Shown piece by piece: positions 1 to 12,606 of a stretch of DNA of 64,000 nt. The notes under the pieces are model-generated. The model ran no database searches. It saw only the letters and a program-made list of their open reading frames with translations, and was not told the DNA's origin. Where the stretch lies: assembly GCA_027604005.1 (NCBI GenBank), contig JADGJT010000005.1:113545-177544 (forward strand). The letters are read 5' to 3'. The stretch is from Dinochytrium kinnereticum. Lineage: Eukaryota > Chytridiomycota > Chytridiomycetes > Chytridiales > Chytridiaceae. Both the position numbers and the translations under genes were made by a program. The number at the start of each line of letters is the position of its first letter. Position 1 is the stretch's first letter.

Positions 1-301
1 AGCCAACTTGCGATCTGTCACTATCGTCCGAAAAGATCGTGGAGGACGAAGGCGGCGACGCGCTCGTTTGTTTGAATTGTGAAGGATTTCCCGCAAAACA
101 CAATGAATGGATTTACATTGCTGTTATCATTTCTGAAAGGCGCTCCTACCGCTTTCTCAATCTAGCTTCTTCCAAACTTGAGAGTTGCTGTAGCCTTGCG
201 ACAACCATTACGCCACTTCACAAATAGCTGCAGCTGACGTTGAGCTTGCTTGAGGAACGAAGTCACTCTTTGAAGCCCTGCATCGTGTTCAACGCTGTCA
301 A
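1..301. other. Window edge upstream of the flippase
   Basis: No gene is recognised here. The stretch should hold the promoter or first exon of the P4-ATPase that begins in recognisable form near 302. In the flippase frame a TGA lies at 251-253, so any upstream coding exon must be joined by an intron ending after it, or translation starts at the ATG at 302. A short open frame at 39-227 resembles nothing I know. Confidence 0.4.
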
Positions 302-3300
302 ATGTTGTACGGCGGCGAAGAAGATTTGGTCGCTGACCGCATCATCTACTTGAATGATCCCATTAAGAACGAGGCTGCAAAGTTTCTTCATAACCGCATC
401 ACCACTGCCAAGTACAATGTCTTCACGTTCATTCCCAGGTTTCTTTTTGAGCAGTTTTCGCGCTACGCCAACCTTTTCTTCCTTTTTATAGGCTGCATCC
501 AGGTGAGGATTTGTGTCGTTCGTATATTGCTGACCTTGCCTCCAGCAAATTCCAGATTTGTCACCTGTAAACAAGTTGGGAACCATCATCCCGCTGTCTA
601 TTGTCCTGCTCGCCTCTGGTATCAAGGAGGTTCTTGAAGACATAAAGCGCCATCAGCAGGATGCTGAAGTGAACTCACGTCTCGTCAAAGTTTTGCATGG
701 ATCCTCTTATGTTGACAAGCCATGGCGAGATGTTGTAGTTGGTGACATTGTTCGGGTTGAGAACGGTCAGTTCTTCCCTGCCGACCTGGTTTTGCTATCA
801 AGTTCTGAGCCGGACGCTCTTTGTTACATTGAGACAAGTAATCTGGATGGGTATGTTACTTTAGACTGTTGATCCGAGAAACTAATGTTTTATTAGTGAA
901 ACCAACTTGAAGATTCGACAGGGTCTGACTGAAACTGCTCACTTACTTACCCCCGAGGATGTTTCCAGGATGGAGGGTGTTATCAAATCGGAGCTTCCCA
1001 ATAATTCGTTATACACTTATGAAGGGACTCTTCGACTTGGAAACAAAGAGGTTCCGGTTGACCCTACTCAGCTGCTTCTACGAGGTGCTATGCTCCGAAA
1101 TACACGCTGGATTTATGGTGTCGCGGTGTTTACTGGGCACGAATCAAAACTCATGAAGAATTCTACGTATGTTTAACAATTTAGACTCTGCCTATACCTA
1201 TCTGAAACTTTATCGTTCATCTCTCTTTTTCTTAAAAGGGCAACACCGGTTAAATCCACCAAAGTTGAAAGGATGGTTAACAACCAAATCGGATATTTGT
1301 TTATTATTTTGGTCTGCTTGGCCGTTATCTGCGCTCTTGGAACATTGAATCGCCAGGTACTATCTTCGAAAAAGAAAAAAATCTAACTATTGGCAATAGC
1401 TCAACTCTTCTTTTGAGACTACTATTCTGTTTTTTAATAGAAACGATGCCTTGCCATACTTGTTCTGGAATATCCTTACTTTCATGATTCTGTATAACAA
1501 CCTGATCCCTCTCAGGTATAATTTTTTTTTTCTAGAGGATGAAACTAATTCGATTTAAGCTTGATTGTTACGATGGAATTTGTGAAGTTTTACATCGCAT
1601 CTTTGATCAACTCCGATATAGATATGTACCACGAACAAACTGACACACCAGCGATTGCCCGGACGTCATCCTTGGTCGAAGAGCTTGGGCAAATCGATTA
1701 TATTTTTTCAGATAAGACTGGAACTCTCACTTGTAACATCATGGAATTTCGCATGTGTTCAATTGGTGGAATTGCTTATACAGATATCGTTCCAGATGAG
1801 AAAAAGATTCAGATTGATGAAAATGGCAAAGAAACGGTTGGTTTTTTGTTTTTTTTCCTTTAGAAAAAACTAAGATATCTATTTTCTTCCAACTAGGGTT
1901 ACCACACCTTTGAGAGGCTGTTCGCAAATGCCGTTAGCCACCCAACTGGTCCTACTATTAAAGAATTCCTCACCCTTCTTTCGGTCTGCCATACCGTTAT
2001 TCCGGAAACGTTTGAAGATGAGCCTGGCAAGATTGTTTACCAAGCCTCCTCGCCTGATGAAGGTGCTCTTGTTAAAGGAGCCCAAACTCTTGGATACACA
2101 TTTACCGTAGGCATACTCCTTTAGTATATCGCTTAACATTTTCTAGACTCGTCGACCAAAATCAGTTACAATTACTCACGATGGTATCGAGGAAGAGTGG
2201 GAGGTGCTTAACATTTGCGAGTTCAACTCGACCAGGAAGAGAATGTCATCCGTTGTTCGAGGCCCTGACGGAAGTATCAAGCTTTACATCAAGGGTGCGG
2301 ATACTGTTATTTTTGAGCGTCTTGCGAAGGAAGGAAACGATTTCCTAGATGCTACTTGTGTTCACCTCGAGGTACGTACTTCTGAAAGTATTCAACTTCG
2401 ACTGCTATTCCGAATACAATATTCAAACAGCACAATTCTCTTTAGGAGTACGCTAACGAAGGCCTCCGGACCCTCTGCATTGCCTATCGAGATATTAGTG
2501 AAGAGGAATACAAGGAATGGCAGGTTATTTACGACAAAGCCGCCACCACTATCAACAACCGTGGAGATGAATTGGACGCTGCTGCAGAGCTTATTGAGAA
2601 AGATCTTATTTTACTCGGCGCGACTGCAATTGAGGACAAGTTACAGGATGGTGTTCCTGACACTATTCACACATTGGCAACTGCTGGTATCAAGCTTTGG
2701 GTTCTGACGGGTGATAGACAGGAGACAGGTATATTTTAGTGGTTTAATATTTCCCGGCATTCTTTATTTTTTTAACTTTAAAATTTCTTTGAAAGCTATA
2801 AACATTGGATACTCCTGCAAGCTACTCACTGAGGAGATGTCACTTATTATCTGCAATGAGGAGACGCATTACGACACCAGAGACTTTTTGGAGAAGAAGC
2901 TTATGGCCGTGAAGGGAGGTCTTGATATGGATAGTATAGCCGCCAGTAACCAGATCCTGGGAACCAAGAAAAAGCCGGCTAAGCTTGATAAAGAGGCATT
3001 CAATGACCCTGAGGTGGGAAGTATAATTACGTATAAACTATTAACCATAATCAATATGTATTCAGCCCTTGGCACTAATCATCGATGGTCGTTCGCTCGC
3101 GTTTGCTCTTGAGGAGGATATAAAATACCTCTTCCTTGAGCTAGCCTGCATGTGTAAGGCCGTTATCTGCTGTCGTGTTTCCCCTCTCCAGAAAGCCCTT
3201 GTGGTTAAGCTCGTCAAGAAGAACGTTTTGGGGTCCGTGACTTTAGCTATTGGAGATGGTGCGAACGATGTAGGAATGATCCAAGCCGCCCACGTCGGTG

Positions 3301-4479
3301 TGGGTATCTCGGGTATGGAAGGGCTTCAAGCAGCTCGATCTGCAGATTTTGCTATTGCGCAGTTCAGATTCCTTCGTAAGCTACTCCTCGTCCACGGTGC
3401 CTGGGCTTATTCGAGGTTGAGCAAGCTTATCCTGTACAGCTTTTACAAAAACATTACCCTCTACCTTATTCAAATGTGGTACGCATTTGATAATGGTTTC
3501 TCTGGTCAGACTCTTTTCGAATCATGGACTCAGTCAGCCTATAATGTTGGTTTCGCTATTCTCCAGCCCGTCGCCATTGGTATATTTGATCAGTTTGTAA
3601 ATGCTAGGATGTTGGACCGTTACCCTCAATTGTACCGCCTAGGCCAGCGCTCCGAATTCTACAATAACGCTGCGTTTTGGGGATGGATCGCCAACTCTTT
3701 CTTCCACTCAATGATTATGTATTATAGCTTTGCGGCTATCTACGGAGATTCCACTGTCTTGGAGAGTGGACGTGGGGCGTCGAACTGGCTTCTTGGTGCT
3801 ATGGTATACACGACTGATCTCTTGACCATCACATGGAAGGCGGCACTTGTTTGCGATACTTGGGTCAAGTTTACTCACATCGCGATCTTTGGCAGTATTG
3901 CGCTTTGGTTTGTCATGTTCCCAGTCTACGTCATTGTCGGCCCTGAAATTCACCTTTCTGAAGAATTGTACGGCATGGTCCCACAGCTCTTCCCTTCGCT
4001 TGTCTTCTGGGCGAGTATCCTATTGGTCCCTGTAATCGCCAACTTGAGAGACTTTGTCTGGAAATAGTTAGTTCCTTTCCTTCCTTCATGCCGATTGAAC
4101 ATCAACCTTCTGTTGCCGCTAGTTGCTTGTCATAGAATGCTTGCCTAACAATCAAACAATCATACATCTAGCTTCAAGCGCAACTACGGACCTCGATCCT
4201 ACCACATTGTCCAGGAGATTCAGAAATACAACATTCCGGATTACCGTCCCCGTATGGAGTGGTTCAGAAAGGCCGTTCATAAGGTCAGACAGACCCAGAG
4301 GGTCAAGAGGACACGTGGTTTTGCCTTTTCTCAGAACGAGAGCGGCCAGGCAAACCTTATCCGTCTCTACGACACTACCAGGAGGAAGCCTCAGTAAGTG
4401 TTATACTACTTTTTCTATCTGCGACAGAAACTCGATAAAGAATGCTGATCAGTCGTGTGCTTCTACTTCTAGGGGTTGA
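302..4479 (+). CDS. P4-type ATPase, Drs2-like phospholipid flippase
   Basis: Moves phospholipids from the luminal to the cytosolic leaflet of Golgi/endosome membranes, normally with a Cdc50-family partner. About a dozen exons can be read. The conserved start (RIIYLNDP, then [15 protein letters not shown]) is followed by the actuator segment, the phosphorylation motif DKTGTLT near 1710, the nucleotide-binding KGAD near 2293, the hinge GDGANDVGM near 3255 and six C-terminal membrane helices. The tail keeps the Drs2 signature [18 protein letters not shown] and GFAFSQ. The final long exon is joined by the intron 4067-4171, which splits a Tyr codon. At the end, either TAA at 4396-4398 is used directly, or an intron with a GTAAGT donor (4395-4472) adds one Gly before TGA at 4479. 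Yeast Drs2 has nearly 200 residues before this point, so the 5' end is uncertain and may lie in an upstream exon. Confidence 0.93.
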
Positions 4480-5903
4480 AATGGCGTACAGGGGCAGTTT
4501 CTAGGCTCGTTTCCTTCACCTTATTCTTTCCATGTATCATGTTAATGACCTTCTCATCCTTGTTTTCTTCACTCCCCACTTCCTGTGGTAGCATCCTTTG
4601 TTTATTCAAAGCATCAAACTCAAACATTTAGATTTTTAGACTTTTCATATAAAAGAAAATATAATATTTTTACATATACAGTAGATTAGTAACGATTATA
4701 AGGCAGCGGTACGTGCTGCTCAACTGGGCGACTCGTTCAGTGTTGGAGGTACAGGATAGGTTGAGATCAGTCGGAAAGTAGTGGAAGCGTGTCGGTTGGG
4801 TTAAGCGTGACGCTACCGTTGCTGTGGTATACTCGTATAGGTCGCTTGTACTTGAAACAAAATAGAGATTGGGTGCTTAAAAAGTAAGTAAAAAAGTTAG
4901 TAGGGGCATTAGAGGCATAAAAGGCGGCGAAGATGGAGATGGGCGATGTTGGAGAGACGTATTTTGGCGGAGCCATGGTCCTGCGGAATGAGGGAATGAT
5001 GAATGTTGGGTGTGCCTACAGTGGTGGGGATGAGCGTGAGGGATTAAAAAGATGGTGATTACGAAGAACGGGGAAGTTGGCAGCGATGATGACGGGCCAC
5101 ATGAGAGGTGGGGAGGCGAGTTGTGTGGTTTTAACCCTAACCCTAAGCCACGTTGGCTCGCGCCAAAAGATGAGAAGCTCCGAACGCGTTTCCCCCCAAG
5201 TACGGCATACAGCGTTATTAGAACGAACAACAGAGTATTTTCTCATATTTAATCGGGCTGCGCAGAATATTCCAGCCCTCTGCGTCCAAGAGTAATGCTA
5301 CTATTTTGGCTGACTGAAGACAGAGGAAGGGTTATTCAGTAATCAAGCGTGTTGAGATTGAGCACAAGGATCTAATTACGTATTACTTGTTTTTCACCCA
5401 ACTGGGTGATTATTTGATGCAGTTCAGGTGCTGACCTAGGGAAAAGAAGCCCAACTTGACGCAATGCATAAACAACCCTCCTCGAGCAAGCATTCTCGTT
5501 GGCCCATGCACCCACTGGCTGATTGCACGCGTTGACAACTTGTGCGCTGACATGCCCTTTTGTGTTCAAATCGTTGAAGATGCTGAGCCAGCTCAGACCA
5601 CCACATACCAAGAAACGCTTTCATACGGTATTCACAGAGCACTGTCCGCGAATCTTCTCTTCCGCATCCATACATCCGTCCAGCTACTCTCCTCTCATCC
5701 CTTGGCTTCAAACCCCACTGCGACGGTGGAATTGCAGAATCTAACGAATCATCCACTCAAAGGCGTTGCGATAGCTTTTCTCCGGCGCTGGTGAGAAGGG
5801 ACAGCTTTGGATATTGGCTGCCCCATGATCCGGAACCCTGGGAGCTGACACCGAAGAACAATTGACACGCTTTGCCTATCCGTCTTCCTCATTCACAACC
5901 ACC
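4480..5903. other. Long intergenic region without a recognised gene
   Basis: This is the longest gene-free stretch of the window (1.4 kb). Short open frames occur on both strands (for example 4877-5230 minus and 5456-5794 plus), but none has family motifs, convincing splice structure or a plausible composition. It should contain the 3' untranslated region of the flippase and the promoter of the receptor gene. It carries a telomere-like CCCTAA repeat at 5131-5146. Confidence 0.4.
5131..5146. repeat. Telomere-like (CCCTAA) repeat, telo-box-like
   Basis: The sequence TTAACCCTAACCCTAA contains two full CCCTAA units plus flank. TTAGGG is the usual fungal telomere unit. Similar short internal copies serve as binding sites for Myb/TRF-like factors in plant and some fungal promoters. 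A second copy (TTAACCCTAACCCT) lies at about 6117-6130 inside the second intron of the receptor gene. They may be regulatory or chance. Confidence 0.35.
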
Positions 5904-8900
5904 ATGCTTCGTCCACTCCTGGCATGCCTTCTATTCATAAACACAGTAGCTAATGCAGCTCTACCAGGTAATTCCCGTAACTATCCTGCCCAATCTAATA
6001 GCGTTTTATAATGGCAGTCAACTTGACGGCAAGCGGAGCCTCTTTCCCCTCTGATATACACTTGGAGCTTGTAGACCTCTTCAAGAGGGAGTATTGTATG
6101 TCTATCCCAGATATCATTAACCCTAACCCTTGTTCTTTCACTACAACATAATCAGCCCAAGATGTTTCAGCATTCAACTACATCCCCTTTAACAGTGATC
6201 GCGGTCAAAGCGATCCCTACAACAATATCACTCAGTGGGGAGGCTCCGACGTTGCTATCAACCGCACCAAATATCCTGGCCCACCGAATCTTTTGGCTTT
6301 TCCGGCTGTTGCGGGGTAAGATAATGCCAAAAGATATAGGCATTTTTTTCAGCAAAGCTCACACCACTTTTACCACAAAACGAAATCTCTCCTAGCGCCA
6401 TCGCCATCTCTGCCAATATCCCTGAACTTTCTGGTATCGCGACACCCAGCACTCCAATGCGCCTTAGTCGATCCGCCCTTCCTCTTATCGCCCGAAATGT
6501 GATTCAGTTCTGGAACGACACGCGCATTCTTGACTGCCAAGATAACACCACCGTTCGGTCTATACTCGCAAGCATTAATCATGCCATAATCCCAATCATT
6601 CGGAGCCCAGGATCTGGCACTACCATCAATTATGTGCGGGCCCTCACCAGCATGGATCCTGAGTTCCCTAACCTTAGCAGCCTTGCCGTTGTTGCTGGTC
6701 CTCTGGCCATTACTGCTGTATCTAATCCGGCCGTTGGGAATATTCACTCAAGTATTCCGTACACGGTAAAATAATCTTATTATCATAGTCATGAATAACG
6801 CTTTATCATATGCAGATGACATATATGGATGCGAGAGAGCTTGCTATTGCTAACGAGAATACCCCAACTAAACCTCTAGTATCGATATCCATAGAAAATA
6901 AAAATGGGGAGTATATCTTGCCAAGCACGAGCGGCATTAGGGTAGGTGGTTGCATCTTGTTATCTCTATTATCTAACAATGACATCAATCACTAGATTGC
7001 TCTTAGTGGCGTTGACACTTCAAATATTGATCCGCAGAACTCAAATGTGATCGCTGTCGATTCTTCTTTATCTGGTGCCTACCCTATTTCCCTGATTACC
7101 AACTATGTTATCCGCCAGGACGATATTTCTGATGATCTGGATGTTACCGTATGGACACTACGTTTTCTATGGTGGACTCTTACGAACCCTAAGGTATGTT
7201 TTTTTTTTCATGCCTGCACTTCTTTAAATCATTTTTTCTAAAACCGTATAATTAATCACAATTGTTCTTTCTCTCGTTCAAAACCTGCTAGCTCGTAGCT
7301 CTTGTGGAATCCAAGAGCTTTGTTCACCTCAAAAACACTTCAGCCAGCCACCTTAGCTTAAATGTTTTAAAATCCCACCGTTTCAAAGGCAACATGACAA
7401 TATTTGGACAGTCTATTTGTGACTTGAACCCAGGAGATCCTTCGCCTTGCAAGAACGGAGGATATTGCCCCAATACCTTACCTTTCCAGGTTTGCATATA
7501 CTATTTAAACTGCTTTTGGTACGTAAGAACCATTCCTCAATACTGTCTTTCTCCTCATTATAGCCGGCTGGAGTAGCCTGCATTTGTCGTAATGGCTACA
7601 TCAACAAGGACAGGGCCGATTGTTCAGAACGTGCGCCTATATTTATGCCAGACATTCTCACACGTATCCAGCTAGGAATGGCCGCTGCTGCCGGAATTGT
7701 AGTCATCGCAATTTGGGGATTGCTCCTTCTCTATAGCCGCCACCATAAGATTAGGTCTATTGCCCCTTCTTGTTGCAGTTTGATACTTCTCGGATGCCTT
7801 CTGGGAGCATTCTCGGTAGTTGCCTATGCGGCGACTCCAAGTGACATTATGTGCAGGTTTCGTGCGTTCTTTCCGACTTTAGCGTTCGGTTTAGTATTTG
7901 GGTAAGTTGAAATTTGCTCCTCCTTTGCCTTAATGGCTGTGCTTTAATGACCCATTTAACTAAGTAGACCTTACTAGAATGATAATGCTTAAGACGTACC
8001 GTATTTACCTCATATTTGGCTACCGACACATATCGGCTGCTCGCAGTATACGCAACTGGACGCTTATATGCCTCACTCTTTTGATCGCCGTAATTGAGGT
8101 TGGAATATGCACTGGTTACGTCTTCATCGCGCAGCCCGTTCTTTCTCAGGTTTATATCTCTGCCTCCTCGTCAGATGGAAGCGGTAACACGTCCACTTCT
8201 TTATCACATTCCTCGAGCTACTTGACTTGTAAGCCGAGTAATAAGAATACCTATGTTGTGCAAATCATGGAGGCAGTTCTGTTTGCATTCAATGGTGGAA
8301 TCATGTTTATATGCCTGGTTTTAGCGTTCAAAACGCGCGGTGCTTATAAGCGTTATGTAGAGTCGAAAGCTATTGGCCTAACAACCTACGTTGTCGCAAT
8401 CTCAGTCCTCGTTGCGTTGGTAAGTTTCTTTTTATCCTTCCTACAATTTTACTTATCAAGGAACTCATTGCTTTGATTTGCATCCAAATGACACTTAGCC
8501 TGTGATCTACGTCGTCCCAATCGAGAGCATTCGCACCAATCTTGTCATTAACGGTGTTCGAAGTATTCTTTTGGTCGTACTATCCACCGCTGTTCCACTC
8601 ATCTTATATGCCCCTCGCATTCTTGAGGCCCTTGAAAACAAACGGGATTTAGAGGAGGATATCGACGTTCGACCGGCGAATATCAGGTCTGGTCATGGAG
8701 GACCCTGGCACGCTCCTGGGAGCATTCCTGCCAGTCCTGCATTTCAACCGATAGACGCGTCTGATGTGCTTGGCGGAGTTCTAGACGCTGGAAATAGAAA
8801 GAGAAGGGCTCCAGAAAACCGGAACCTCCAGACTTTTACGGTGAGTTCAGAGGCATGTCTTATTCCTCATTCTGCTTTTTTTGTACCGCCTCGTTTAAGA

Positions 8901-10279
8901 TTTTTCCTCTGGAATACGATTATCTAAAGTCTTTTTAGTTCGAGATTGGATTCCGAAAAAACCGCTTCGGGTCTGTGTGGCAATCGGCAGTCCTCATGGT
9001 TTTTCCGGAGCTCGATTTGATATTTTTCTTGGATTCATTTAAATGCGGCAATACCCTTCAATCCTTCCGTTTGTCAACATCCGAAATAGAAGGCTTTGTT
9101 AAATCTGGAGGCTTTAAAAACGTCGCGAGGCGGAAGTCAAAGATGGGAAAAGATGGAAACGGGGATATTGATATTTCTCTTGGGAAATGGCATGGTGACA
9201 ACGAGAACGTTTCTTCTAGTAGCTCAACTAGTGGAATCCATCAGTATCCACCTGGATATATGGAGGGTGTGGAAGAAAATGGCAATCAAGCAGCTGGAGT
9301 AAGCAACGGAGGAAACCCTATCACTATTCTTCCGCGAGGAGATCATCACGGATATTTCATTGAGTTTTCCGACGACAATCGGCTTAGAGCCTTCTACGAT
9401 ATCCACGAGGTGGTTAGGTCAAGGGCATCGGGGGTATCTACAGTTGCCGGACGTATAGTCTCACGGTCGCAAAGGCTAAACAACACACCTATTATTAACG
9501 TTGTGAAGAACTCAAACACCGCCGACCCCAGCCATGACAGTTCAACATCTCTCACGGGATCGCCTGCAACCTTGGTGCCTTCAACTCCTCCAGGAGAGAC
9601 TTTCGAGGGAGGAAACGATAGATTCGGTGGGCCTCGTCACGCGTCTTCTAACACGATTCTGACGATCGGTAGCGGAACTAGACTTAACCCTCTTGACCCT
9701 GTTCCCGCCAGTCCTAACATGCCCCTGTCCCCAAAGCTAGAAGCGTCAACTATTGCATCTGTTCTGTCTATATCAATGCCTCCTCCAGCTGCTTACTCCC
9801 ATGGGCCTTCATCTCCAAGGTGGGAGAATCCTTCGACACTTATTTCTCCACTGGCTCGAGCAGTAGCAGGCGGTTTCATTGCGCCTCCCCCATCTCTTCC
9901 TCCTTGGGCGCGGAAACTCGAAATCTCTCTGCCCCAACCAGCGACCTTTGGGGCGTCTGAAGAAAGCCATAGAGCGATTCCGGAGCCGCTGAGAAACTAT
10001 AATGATAATGACCTTGAGGACTCTTGGCTTCCCCCGCCAGTAGTGGCTTCATCAGTCTTACAACCTGCTCCTCGGACCACTCCTCCGACTCTCCACCGCT
10101 CTAGATCAGCGTCAAACATTGCTTCACAAACGCATCAAACTGATTGTTTTCGAGGCGGGCGGCGGCCGTCGGCCGGGGCCGTTGAAGAAAGGGGAGTTGG
10201 AAGAGGAAGATATTCTGGACGCGTCAGGTTTCCCAGTAGTGGAGTTGCCTTGAGCAGTCGGTCAACGAACCCAGAGTGA
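5904..10279 (+). CDS. Class C (GABA-B-like) GPCR with PstS-like and EGF-like ectodomain
   Basis: A spliced gene of about ten exons. Exon 1 (5904-5967) encodes a signal peptide, MLRPLLACLLFINTVANA. The next exons resemble bacterial phosphate-binding PstS: LTASGASFPSDIHLELVDLF, then QFWNDTRILDCQ, then IIPIIRSPGSGTTINYVRAL near 6590, where PstS proteins have RSDGSGTT. A small EGF-like module follows (CDLNPGDPSPCKNGGYC, then ACICRNGY), split by an intron near 7490. Seven hydrophobic helices run from about 7660 to 8630. They include the class C pattern MLKTYRIYLIFG after helix 3 (acceptor at 7979) and the paired extracellular Cys (IMCRFRAF and LTCKPS). A disordered Ser/Pro-rich cytosolic tail of more than 400 residues follows. 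Role inferred: cell-surface sensing of phosphate or a similar anion, signalling through G proteins. The ligand is unknown, since PstS-like folds can bind other ligands or none. Confidence 0.85.
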
Positions 10280-10690
10280 TATGACGCGACTCAATTCATC
10301 CGGCTCATATGCTATCTATATCTGAAGTTGGTGTTCAGTCTCAGACTTCTCTTCGACGGGAAGTTTAGCTATTACGGTTTTTACATTTACATCCATTTTC
10401 TTTTCTCTGTCCTTTCTTGTTCGGCGAATCTGCCGCAGTCTGCACCGTTTCAGTCCTTTCTCATGCCCTTTCTCCTACCCCTGTTTTTGTCGTCGTCTTC
10501 GCTAGCAAAAGGAGTCGTCTGCTATTCTTCCCTTCAATTTCGCTTTTATCCCGTTCCTTCATTTTAAATGCCGTTAACACCATGTTAACCCTCTCTCCGC
10601 ATTTGGCCAACAAACTGCTTTCGGCCTAACCCAACAACCAAAAAAAAAATAAAATAAAAAAAATTGCAATTATACTACAGAACAATAATA
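10280..10690. other. Intergenic, receptor 3' end to hydrolase start
   Basis: Tandem spacing between two plus-strand genes. The left half is pyrimidine-rich and the right end holds an A-rich run near 10640-10665. I see no conserved coding frame or RNA gene. Confidence 0.4.
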
Positions 10691-12157
10691 ATGAAGGCGA
10701 CACTTCAAAAGAAAACTCCACTATCATTGGTCTCCCGGTTATTGTCCATCACTCTATACATCCTCACCATCTATGGCGTAAGCCCCAGATTCATTTGTGT
10801 TGATGACCATCTAACTATACACACGATCGCTCCCAGGCAATCCTCTCTGTCCTTGTCGCTTTTCCAAGGGAGACGCAGCCCTTCCTCATATATCTCCACT
10901 GGTTGAATATACCGCTGCGGGTTGGCCACGACTCGGCTGCTAGATTTGGTTTCCGTGCTGGCACCTTACGGAATGTTCGTATTCCATCCTCAGATGGCAT
11001 AGAGCTTGGTAGGCAGGATCTTTCATGGTTCCTTGTGTTCATCTGGAGAACTAACGAGACTAAAGGCGCATGGCATATCTTGCCTCATGACAAGGCGCAA
11101 AACATTCTCTCGCCGTTTCATGCGCATGAAGATGAGTATTTCGATCAGTCTTTAAAGGAGGCAGACCGAGTCTTCCTCTACTTTCATGGCAACGCAGGCA
11201 ACCGTGCAACATTTGTTCGGCCTGCCTTCTACAAGACTTTGACTGCCTTCGGAACGGGAGATTCACATGTTATTACAGTGGACTACCGAGGATTTGGGGA
11301 TTCTACCGCAGAGGGAGGCACGTACATCGTTCCATCAGAGTCTGGAATGAAGGATGATGCATACTCATCTGTGAACTGGGTTATTGGGAAAGGCGTGGAC
11401 CCGTCAAAGATCATCCTTGTTGGCCACAGCCTTGGATCTGGCGTTGCTACTTTCCTCGCCCGAAATATGACTATTGATGGTCGGCCTGCGGGCGGTCTTG
11501 TTCTGGTTGCTGGATATGCTACCATTCCGGGTTAGAGGCTTTTACGTTTTAACAGCTTCCATTTCTCCTTTCGTGTATCGCAAATGCGGCTTCTAACCAC
11601 CACTCAACTTGGTCTTAAATTCAACGTATGTAGATACTGCTTTATCTTACCCAAATGTGCCCTTGCTCCGACCATTCACTTTCCACCCGGTTGCAAAGGA
11701 GATTGCAAAGTCGGTCGTTGTCGAACGCTGGGAATCAGTAAAATACATTAAGGACGTGACAAAGTCACCTATCCTCCTCGTTCACGGTCGTGCTGATCAC
11801 GAGATTGAGATATGGCAGGCCAAATCCAACTTTTTTTCAGCGGTAGAAGGGCGTGTTGGTGGCAACAAGAAGGTTACCCCTCCGAACGCTGCGGACCTCA
11901 TGAAAGCAGACGACGACGAAAAATCGCCCACTGTTTTTTCGGATGGGCTATTTAGCGTGCGACCGATTGGTGGAAAGGGTGCTAAGGAAGGGCGGCTATG
12001 GCTAAGCAACATCCGCGATGCCGTGGGATCACCGCAGACCGCAAGTTTGGGCGAGATTTGGCTGCTTGAGATCACGCATGCGAGCCACAACGACGTTGGC
12101 AAGTTCCAGCTGTTTTCCGATGCGGTCGAGGAGTGGCTGCTGCACCATGGGAAGTAA
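10691..12157 (+). CDS. Alpha/beta hydrolase, ABHD12/ABHD13-like lipase
   Basis: A membrane-anchored serine hydrolase; relatives hydrolyse lysophosphatidylserine or monoacylglycerols. The start ATG at 10691 opens a basic leader and one hydrophobic anchor (LLSITLYILTIYG, continued after an intron by AILSVLVAF). Four exons are joined by introns at about 10778-10837, 11010-11067 and 11533-11630; all joins keep frame. The catalytic triad is visible: nucleophile Ser in VGHSLGSGVA, Asp in LLVHGRADHEIEI, and His in THASHNDV near the end. The oxyanion-side motif FHGNAGNR is present, as is VDYRGFGDS, typical of this subfamily. Between Asp and His there is a polar insert of about 85 residues. The substrate cannot be inferred from the sequence. 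It follows the receptor gene on the same strand but there is no sign of a functional link. Confidence 0.88.
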
Positions 12158-12606
12158 AAACAGATGCTCGCAATAGCCAGAGCACGACATTATGTGTATT
12201 AAATAAATGGAAAGGTCTCATCTGACTTTCAGCACCCGATATCAAATTTGAAAAATCAAATACAGTGAATTTCCTTAAAATCGCTACTTCCAGGTCCGAT
12301 CGCCACCCTCGGAGAAGCGGGGTTTCTGCTGCTGCTGCTACTGCCACAGCCCTCATCAACTCACGCTCTACAGCCCCTCCTTTTCCTCTGAAGGTGCGTC
12401 CATGATCCCTCCCGTTGGCTGCAAACGCGGGAGATCCTTGGTCTTGTTGTGGTCGCTCTGTGTGTTTACCTGATTGGATGAACTCGGTTTTACTGAACCC
12501 ACACAATTCCAGATCCTCGCCCTTCACTTCGGCCCTCGGCTTAATCCTTGCCAGCCAAGCTACCCTCCTTTCTGCTAAAGGATCCACAAACGGCCCTTAA
12601 GGAAGA
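12158..12606. other. Intergenic, promoter of the acyltransferase
   Basis: Spacing between two plus-strand genes. An open frame at 12072-12587 on the minus strand has no family features and overlaps the hydrolase end. A short CTG repeat (poly-Ala/Cys in translation) lies near 12330. Nothing else is recognised. Confidence 0.4.

Noticed and set aside
263..643. Minus-strand open frame of 126 codons
   Set aside because: Antisense to the flippase exons; no motif of its own.
5131..5146. A true chromosome end or telomere
   Set aside because: Only two repeat units, with ordinary genes on both sides.
5456..5794. Plus-strand open frame of 112 codons in the long intergenic region
   Set aside because: No family resemblance, no splice structure and overlapping frames on the other strand.
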